NCBI GenBank assembly: GCA_020216655.1
Contig: JAIWNU010000111.1
Coordinates: 1 to 10,000 of the forward strand
DNA: 10,000 nucleotides
DNA from: Treponema sp.
Lineage (GTDB): Bacteria; Spirochaetota; Spirochaetia; Treponematales; Breznakiellaceae
Direction: 5' to 3'
Each line of letters starts with the position of its first letter. Position 1 is the first letter of the stretch. The notes below the pieces were generated by a model. That model was not told the origin of the DNA. It saw only the letters and a list, made by a program, of their open reading frames with translations, and did no database searches. Position numbers and translations under genes: made by a program. Below are positions 5,805 to 10,000 of the stretch, piece after piece.

Positions 5805-6185
5805 ATGAATAAACTAAGCATTGATTCAATTAAACAAGATAAAGTAACCATTGATGTCCAAGATATTTCAGATGGAATCAAAGTAGTTGTTTCCGGAGAT
5901 ATTGATATGCAGGATCCAAGTACCCTGCTCGATCCCCTGTTCGACAAGGTCCACAACGGGGCTGTTTCTTCTGGAATAAAAACAGTTGAACTGGATGTAA
6001 CAAATCTAACCTTTTTGAATTCCAGCGGCATTAAAGCAATCGCAAAATGGATTATGAAGCTGGCCACCGTAGACGCGAGTAAAAAATATCTCATAAAAAT
6101 TATTCAAAATAAGGCGATTGCGTGGCAGGCGACCAGCCTTCAGACATTGACATTCTTAGTGCCCGGAAGTGTTAATGTCGTCTGA
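5805..6185 (+). CDS. STAS-domain protein, anti-sigma antagonist-like
   Basis: A 126-residue protein with one STAS domain, the phosphorylatable member of partner-switching systems. The core has the strand IKVVVSGDIDM (25-35) and the loop and helix TFLNSSGIKAIAKW (69-82). In SpoIIAA and RsbV the phosphorylated Ser follows an Asp (DSSG or DSTG). Here the Asp is Asn72, followed by Ser73-Ser74-Gly75, so Ser73 or Ser74 is the likely site. The N-terminal 20 residues precede the usual fold, and the protein is a little longer than SpoIIAA. I prefer ATG 5805 to an in-frame TTG at 5790, because GAGGA (5795-5799) is five bases before 5805 and overlaps the longer version. It follows the ATPase gene by 47 bases and overlaps the next start by 11, which implies coupled translation. 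From memory it resembles the slr1659-type regulators that accompany slr1658-type ATPases. Confidence 0.85.
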   Translation: MNKLSIDSIKQDKVTIDVQDISDGIKVVVSGDIDMQDPSTLLDPLFDKVHNGAVSSGIKTVELDVTNLTFLNSSGIKAIAKWIMKLATVDASKKYLIKIIQNKAIAWQATSLQTLTFLVPGSVNVV

Positions 6186-6987
6186 ACTCACAAATGACAG
6201 GATACGAAACATACTTGTATCCTGCCAAAAGATTTGTAATCACATTCTTGAACAATACGATGAAGATGCTGAGCGCATAGCTATCATCTCTCAATTACAG
6301 GGAGAGCTTAATCATCTCGGTTCCTTAAGTAAGCAAATCCTTGATAATGCTCAGCAAATATATGGAATTTCGGAAAATCTCTCTGGTTCAGCAGAAAATG
6401 GATTTAATCTTTCACAGCAAGTACAGTCAAGAGTTGCGGCTCTGGCAGAAATTATAAAAACCTCTTATGAAGATACCAACCGATTGCAGAACCAGTCAGA
6501 AAAGATTAATGAAATTCTTAATATTATGTCCGAAATTTCCTCCACCACAAATGTACTTTCCATTAACGCATCTATAGTTGCTGCCCGCTATGGTGCCAAG
6601 GGCAGGGAATTTGATGTGGTTGCTCGAGAAATTAGAAAGCTTTCCGAAGGCACTGAAAAATCCTTAAAGGATATAACAACATTAGTCAATGATATAAAAA
6701 ACTCGATAACCTCTGTCAGTTCAAAACTACAAAAAGTAAACCAGGAAATATTAAATCAGAACGAATCTATTTTAGCTGTGGCCGGAGCTTTGCAAGGAGT
6801 CACGCTTGCAGTGGAAGTTATCCGCTCGGTAACCACTATTTCCAAAGAAACCGCAGAAGCAGAGATAGGTACTTTTAAAACCATAGAAGAAGCGCTCGCA
6901 AAATTAGCAAGCTGTACTTCTGTTCAGCTATCCAAAGAAAGCATTGAACAACTACACCAGGATCTTGGTGTTGTTTTAGATCAATAG
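6175..6987 (+). CDS. Soluble MCP-like coiled-coil signalling protein
   Basis: A 270-residue, largely helical protein with no signal peptide or membrane segment. The centre (about 105-175) is recognisably the hairpin tip of a methyl-accepting chemotaxis protein: TTNVLSINASIVAAR (124-138), then KGREFDVVAREIRKLSEGT (142-160). Flanking heptad-rich helices run about 40-105 and 165-215. Asn126, Asn131 and Arg138 are kept. Several residues that matter in Tsr are changed: Ser123 for Phe373, Val135 for Glu385 and Ala141 for Glu391 (Tsr numbering from memory). The protein therefore probably does not join an ordinary CheA/CheW array. No ligand domain is visible; residues 1-45 are helical with two Cys (18 and 21). 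ATG 6175 is favoured over GTG 6169, with GGAAG just upstream. It overlaps the STAS gene and precedes the SpoIIE gene, so it likely serves this switch. Confidence 0.8.
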   Translation: MSSELTNDRIRNILVSCQKICNHILEQYDEDAERIAIISQLQGELNHLGSLSKQILDNAQQIYGISENLSGSAENGFNLSQQVQSRVAALAEIIKTSYEDTNRLQNQSEKINEILNIMSEISSTTNVLSINASIVAARYGAKGREFDVVAREIRKLSEGTEKSLKDITTLVNDIKNSITSVSSKLQKVNQEILNQNESILAVAGALQGVTLAVEVIRSVTTISKETAEAEIGTFKTIEEALAKLASCTSVQLSKESIEQLHQDLGVVLDQ

Positions 6988-7005
6988 TTTTGCAAGGAGG
7001 CTCCA

Positions 7006-9060
7006 ATGCTGCAAATCTTCTCATTATCTTTCTGGTTTATCATAGCCTTTACAATTCCCCTTTGGCTGAGTGCGAACTCAAGGAAAGAATATGGAGATCG
7101 TCCGTTCTGGCTTTTAATATCACTGATTCTTTTTACTATTAACGGCAGCTTGGTAAGTATCTATAATTTAAACTTGATTGCTCCTGCAAACCCTTTATAC
7201 ATTTTATTGATCCTAGCACCTCAGGCACTATATCCGGTTATCTTAACGATCACTGAGTATTCAATTCATAGCCAACGGATTCAGAACAATCTTTTACAAG
7301 CAGAATTCAATTCCCGGCTGCGAGTTATTTGGATTATAGCCGCTGGCATTATAGCTTCCCTTATATTAGGATTTTTATATTATAATAGCCAAATATTCCT
7401 AATATCAGAAATATTATTAGCTGTTTCCATATTCTTTCTTTATTTTTATAATTTTAGCCTTTTCAGCTTTGAAGAGGGAATTATACGCTTTAGTAAGATT
7501 CCTTTCATATTGGGAATGTCATTTTCGATTCTTGCGGTGTTTCTGAATCAATCTTCGTATAGTCAAATTGGTTCGTTTATTTTAACCTTACTTAATCTTA
7601 TATATGCGGCAAGAGTATTTCATGAATATTTTTGGTACAGGATGGAACATTTCAACCAGGTACATGTTCAGCACAAACAAAGAGAAAAAAACAGAACTCT
7701 TTTAATCAATGAGATCTTAGCTGCTTCCGCAGCAGATGAAGAGGCTATTATTAAGAATGTACTAGAGCAATATCTAACCCAAATGCAGAATTCATTAGCA
7801 AATCCCAATGTAAGATTTAAATCCATGATGCTTTATTCTACAAAGGCGCAAACACTCAGAGTTGATTCTGATAATTTTATTATTGGATATTGTATGCCGC
7901 TCATGAATATTGAGACATTAAAACGAATGAACAAGGATGCAGCCCATACTCTCATTAAAGAGAAAACGTTTAATATCGCATCCATTTTAAATATGGAGAA
8001 TGAACCAGAATCTTTCCCAGAAAATGCCATTTATCAAATGCTAAAAAAGCATGAGATGTTTATTTTAGACAATCCTCCTGTTCATTTAGCTTCTATATTT
8101 AAACTAATTGTATTTTATCCTCTCTACAATCAGAATGAATTGATAGGCATGCTGGTCTTATTCAAGGAAGGAGCCAGCTATGTATTTCCTAAAGAAAAAT
8201 CTATTCTCAATAACTTGACAGATGAATTGTCTATTGCATTAACATTACAAAATGCAAAAAGAATACAGGAAGATAAGAACCGTCTGAGCCAGGAAATGGA
8301 CGTAGCACGCAATATCCAAGTCTCTGTTTTACCCCGTTCGGTTTTTATAGATGGTTATGAATGTGCTACTACAATGAAGACTGCTACAGAAGTTGGCGGA
8401 GATGTTTACGATTTTATTGGTTTGAAAAAGAATAATTACCTCGCAATAGGTGATGTCTCAGGTCATGGGCTGCCAGCGGGACTCATGGCCCTTATTTTCC
8501 TTTCAGCACTCCATGGCAGCATTAAGACTTTAGAAGAATTAGGTACTGATCTTCCGGTTTCTAAAATATATGACATCATAAATAAGGTTTTAGTAGAAAT
8601 AAACCGCAACCGGATTGGCAGCGATAAATTTATGACCGGTAATATCCTTACAGAACAAAATGGGAATTTCACCTATGCAGGCTCCCACCTTATAGGTCTG
8701 GTATACCGTGCAGATACAAAAGATGTTGAAGAAATTACCGGGATGATCGACCGAGCTGCATTCCTTGGACTTTCAGAATATGCTCAATCTTCCCAATCGC
8801 TCGGTTCATTTACTTTACAAAGCGGGGATATACTGCTCCTGTATACAGATGGTCTTATCGAAGCACGGGACCGGCATGATAAGCTATTCGGTTTAGAGAA
8901 TTTAAAAAGGGTACTCAAAATGAAAGCCGAAGAATCGCCAGAAGAGATCCAGCGTGAATTGCTTAACCAAGTAGCCGCATTCGCTGAACAAGGGGATTTA
9001 CGGAAATATCAGGGAAACTTTGCTGATGATATAAGTATGATTATCCTTAAAAAGAAATAA
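7006..9060 (+). CDS. Membrane SpoIIE/RsbU-type Ser phosphatase, 7TM-GAF-PP2C
   Basis: A 684-residue sensor phosphatase expected to dephosphorylate the STAS protein encoded upstream. The N-terminal third has seven hydrophobic segments (about 3-22, 33-53, 61-83, 107-126, 130-150, 164-183 and 187-206), like the seven-helix input domain of some histidine kinases. Residues about 230-415 look like a divergent GAF domain. A coiled coil (412-440) with the LSQEMDVARNIQVSVLP linker follows. The PP2C/SpoIIE domain carries EVGGDVYDF (462-470), IGDVSGHGLPAG (481-492), YTDGLIEARD (613-622) and DDISM (674-678). The metal-binding Asp residues 466, 483, 615 and 674/675 are intact, so it should be active. AAGGAGG (6994-7000) lies five bases before the ATG, and the gene begins 18 bases after the MCP-like gene. 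It is the last gene of the operon, followed by a strong hairpin. Confidence 0.95.
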   Translation: MLQIFSLSFWFIIAFTIPLWLSANSRKEYGDRPFWLLISLILFTINGSLVSIYNLNLIAPANPLYILLILAPQALYPVILTITEYSIHSQRIQNNLLQAEFNSRLRVIWIIAAGIIASLILGFLYYNSQIFLISEILLAVSIFFLYFYNFSLFSFEEGIIRFSKIPFILGMSFSILAVFLNQSSYSQIGSFILTLLNLIYAARVFHEYFWYRMEHFNQVHVQHKQREKNRTLLINEILAASAADEEAIIKNVLEQYLTQMQNSLANPNVRFKSMMLYSTKAQTLRVDSDNFIIGYCMPLMNIETLKRMNKDAAHTLIKEKTFNIASILNMENEPESFPENAIYQMLKKHEMFILDNPPVHLASIFKLIVFYPLYNQNELIGMLVLFKEGASYVFPKEKSILNNLTDELSIALTLQNAKRIQEDKNRLSQEMDVARNIQVSVLPRSVFIDGYECATTMKTATEVGGDVYDFIGLKKNNYLAIGDVSGHGLPAGLMALIFLSALHGSIKTLEELGTDLPVSKIYDIINKVLVEINRNRIGSDKFMTGNILTEQNGNFTYAGSHLIGLVYRADTKDVEEITGMIDRAAFLGLSEYAQSSQSLGSFTLQSGDILLLYTDGLIEARDRHDKLFGLENLKRVLKMKAEESPEEIQRELLNQVAAFAEQGDLRKYQGNFADDISMIILKKK

Positions 9061-9080
9061 CACATCAATCAATAACATTG

Positions 9081-9118
9081 AAAAAGGGCTGTTCAGTTTT
9101 ATTCCTGAACAGCCCTTT
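9081..9118. terminator. Bidirectional rho-independent terminator
   Basis: A perfect 14-bp stem pairs 9083-9096 with 9105-9118 around TTTTATTC. On the minus strand it is followed by five T (complement 9081-9085), a textbook terminator for the exported-protein gene ending at 9143. On the plus strand it follows the phosphatase stop by about 20 bases. It ends in TTT and then AAAATTT, so it works less ideally there but is still plausible. Confidence 0.88.
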
Positions 9119-9142
9119 AAAATTTCCGCTCGTTAACGTCGC

Positions 9143-9595
9143 TTACCAGCGTCCGCCTCGACCACCGCGGCCACCAAAGTTACCGTTTGGACCCATATTG
9201 CCCGCAGGCCCCATCATGCCCATACCGCGGCCAAAGCTGTTGGAAAGATCGTAATCCTTGCCGTTAAAGGTCAGCTTGGTTACCCGCAGGTGCAGGTATT
9301 CGGGAGCTCCCGGCAAAGCAACCGCATAGCCTTCCAATTTTACCGCAGCGCCTTCTTTAAGACCGTCGATAAAACCGATGAGCCGGTTAAGGCCGCCTAC
9401 GTAGTAGGTTTTTCCGCCGCTCTGAACGGCGATCATACCGTTAACCAGGGCAAGCTTACCATCCACTTTAACGGTCTGAAGATTCTGGGTCTGCACTGCG
9501 GCAGCGCCAGGGCCAAAGCCAGGACCAAAAGCCTGGGCGGAAAGGGAACCGGCAGCGATGAGGCCGGCAGCGACGATAATCAGAATGCGTTTCAT
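9143..9595 (-). CDS. Small exported protein with Gly/Arg-rich tail
   Basis: A 150-residue protein with a clear Sec signal peptide: MKR, a hydrophobic core at about 4-18, and likely cleavage after SLSA or SAQA near residue 20-22. A Gly/Pro/Phe linker (23-30) leads to a compact beta-rich domain (about 39-118), with TVKVDGKLALVNG, KTYYVGG, AAVKLEGYAV and LHLRVTKLTFNGKDYDL as candidate strands. This may be a small OB-like barrel. The tail (121-150) is repetitive Gly, Met, Asn and Arg, ending in GGRGGRGGRW. There is no lipobox or membrane anchor, so it should be periplasmic or secreted. The function is not recognised. The start is set by AAGGAG (complement 9602-9607) six bases from the ATG. It is a single-gene unit with a sigma-54 promoter (9702-9718), a structured leader and a strong terminator. 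Confidence 0.87.
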   Translation of the reverse strand: MKRILIIVAAGLIAAGSLSAQAFGPGFGPGAAAVQTQNLQTVKVDGKLALVNGMIAVQSGGKTYYVGGLNRLIGFIDGLKEGAAVKLEGYAVALPGAPEYLHLRVTKLTFNGKDYDLSNSFGRGMGMMGPAGNMGPNGNFGGRGGRGGRW

Positions 9596-9654
9596 AGCAT
9601 ACTCCTTATGATCGTTAGTTTGGAGTGCTTAATGCAGCTCCGCGATAATTTCGT

Positions 9655-9692
9655 ATCGGCTTATTGCCGATGTGCCAGCCAACGGCTGACAC
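9655..9692 (-). promoter_or_regulatory. Two tandem hairpins in the leader of the exported-protein gene
   Basis: One stem pairs 9672-9680 with 9684-9692 (one mismatch, loop AAC) and starts at the transcription start predicted from the sigma-54 promoter. A second, perfect 6-bp stem pairs 9655-9660 with 9666-9671 and abuts the first without a gap. About 60 bases then lead to the ribosome binding site. mRNA protection or post-transcriptional control is inferred. Confidence 0.5.
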
Positions 9693-9701
9693 TTATTATA
9701 T

Positions 9702-9718
9702 TGCAAATTCCATGCCAA
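9702..9718 (-). promoter_or_regulatory. Sigma-54 (-24/-12) promoter of the exported-protein gene
   Basis: The minus strand reads TTGGCATGGAATTTGCA. GG (complement 9715-9716) and GC (complement 9703-9704) are 10 bases apart. Only one base of the TGGCACG-N4-TTGCA core differs. The predicted start is near 9691. A TATAAT (complement 9695-9700) lies just downstream but has no suitable -35, so it is not taken as the main promoter. Confidence 0.78.
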
Positions 9719-9934
9719 GAAATGATATCCACATCTATTTTCTGCAGAAATCGCAAATTTTATATATTTCTTTATAATAATTATATTTACATCATTTATT
9801 TTCTACTGATTAGTAGCGAGGAGAATTGTAAGCATGAAAGAAAGAAATATGATGGGCAAATTTTTCGCACCGTAACAGATGGGGCTAGAAAAAATTTCAC
9901 AAAGCTGTGGTACAATACAACAAGGAGGAAGGTC
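9719..9934. other. Intergenic region between divergent genes
   Basis: An AT-rich stretch upstream of both the exported-protein gene and the right-edge gene. It holds a 13-codon frame (9834-9875, MKERNMMGKFFAP) with GAGGAGA about nine bases upstream. This could be a leader peptide or chance. It also holds an extended -10 element at 9908-9916. No RNA gene or repeat is recognised. Confidence 0.35.
9908..9916 (+). promoter_or_regulatory. Possible extended -10 promoter of the right-edge gene
   Basis: TGGTACAAT fits an extended -10 (TGnTATAAT) with one mismatch. No good -35 hexamer lies 16-18 bases upstream. Transcription would begin near 9922, leaving a very short leader ahead of ATG 9935, with the ribosome binding site nearly at the 5' end. 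A weak -24/-12-like pair (9855-9868) is a less likely alternative. Confidence 0.3.
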
Positions 9935-10000
9935 ATGAGTCTGGATCCACAGATTGAACAGAATATAAATAAGGTGTTTGCGGGAGCCCTTGCTGCAGGC
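9935..10000 (+). CDS. 5' end of a gene running off the right edge
   Basis: The first 22 codons read MSLDPQIEQNINKVFAGALAAG. The start is well supported by AAGGAGGAAGG (9923-9933) just before the ATG. The beginning is hydrophilic and then mildly hydrophobic, without a basic signal-peptide start, so a cytoplasmic product is more likely. The piece is too short to assign a family. Confidence 0.6.
   Translation, partial: MSLDPQIEQNINKVFAGALAAG

Noticed and set aside
9855..9868. Plus-strand GG-N10-GC pair resembling a fourth sigma-54 promoter
   Set aside because: The spacing is right, but only part of the core fits (GGGCAAA and TCGCA against TGGCACG and TTGCA). It is much weaker than the other three.
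9834..9875. 13-codon leader-like frame MKERNMMGKFFAP before the right-edge gene
   Set aside because: It has a purine-rich stretch upstream, but no attenuator or amino-acid bias supports a leader peptide. It is kept only as a note in the intergenic entry.

Overview
The window looks like a chromosomal segment of a spirochaete, most likely a Treponema of the free-living or gut-symbiont kind. This is inferred from protein style: a lipoprotein with an LLSC lipobox, a Gly-rich exported protein, and a SpoIIE-type phosphatase with a seven-helix membrane domain. It was not tested by any search. GC content changes visibly along the window. The thiamin transport block (about 1550-5200) is GC-rich. The partner-switch operon (5287-9060) and most intergenic stretches are AT-rich.

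Layout. The left edge (1-23, minus) holds the first codons of a gene that runs off the window. A minus-strand lipoprotein gene (316-1287) follows, with an intrinsic terminator at 251-290. Divergently from it, a sigma-70-type promoter (1523-1551) drives a TPP riboswitch and a group II-like ECF transporter operon. The operon order is S component YkoE (1699-2304), double-ATPase YkoD (2327-3748) and T component YkoC (3748-4545). A tiny four-cysteine protein is encoded on the opposite strand (4572-4787). A single-domain thiamin-binding (MTH1187/YkoF-like) protein follows (4872-5198). The transport and binding proteins fit thiamin or hydroxymethylpyrimidine salvage repressed by TPP.

A second operon, with its own promoter at 5215-5243, encodes a complete partner-switching cassette. 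It comprises a GHKL ATPase of the RsbW/SpoIIAB type (5287-5757), a STAS protein (5805-6185), a soluble MCP-like coiled-coil protein (6175-6987) and a 7TM-GAF-SpoIIE phosphatase (7006-9060). The membrane phosphatase would sense a signal and dephosphorylate the STAS protein, which then titrates the ATPase or another partner. The MCP-like protein is the unusual member. A strong hairpin terminator (9081-9118) lies between this operon and the convergent gene for a small exported Gly/Arg-rich protein (9143-9595, minus). The right edge holds the first 22 codons of another plus-strand gene (9935-10000).

The most striking signal outside genes is that all three minus-strand genes with visible upstream regions (left partial gene, lipoprotein, Gly-rich exported protein) have a -24/-12 sigma-54 promoter. 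Each has GG and GC separated by exactly 10 bases. They are TTGGCATGGTTTTTGCT, TTGGCACGATATTTGCA and TTGGCATGGAATTTGCA. Two of the three predicted transcripts begin at a hairpin. A short repeated motif (ATTCGACA) lies 100-160 bases upstream of two of them, where an enhancer-binding activator would bind. This suggests a small RpoN regulon for cell-envelope or exported proteins.
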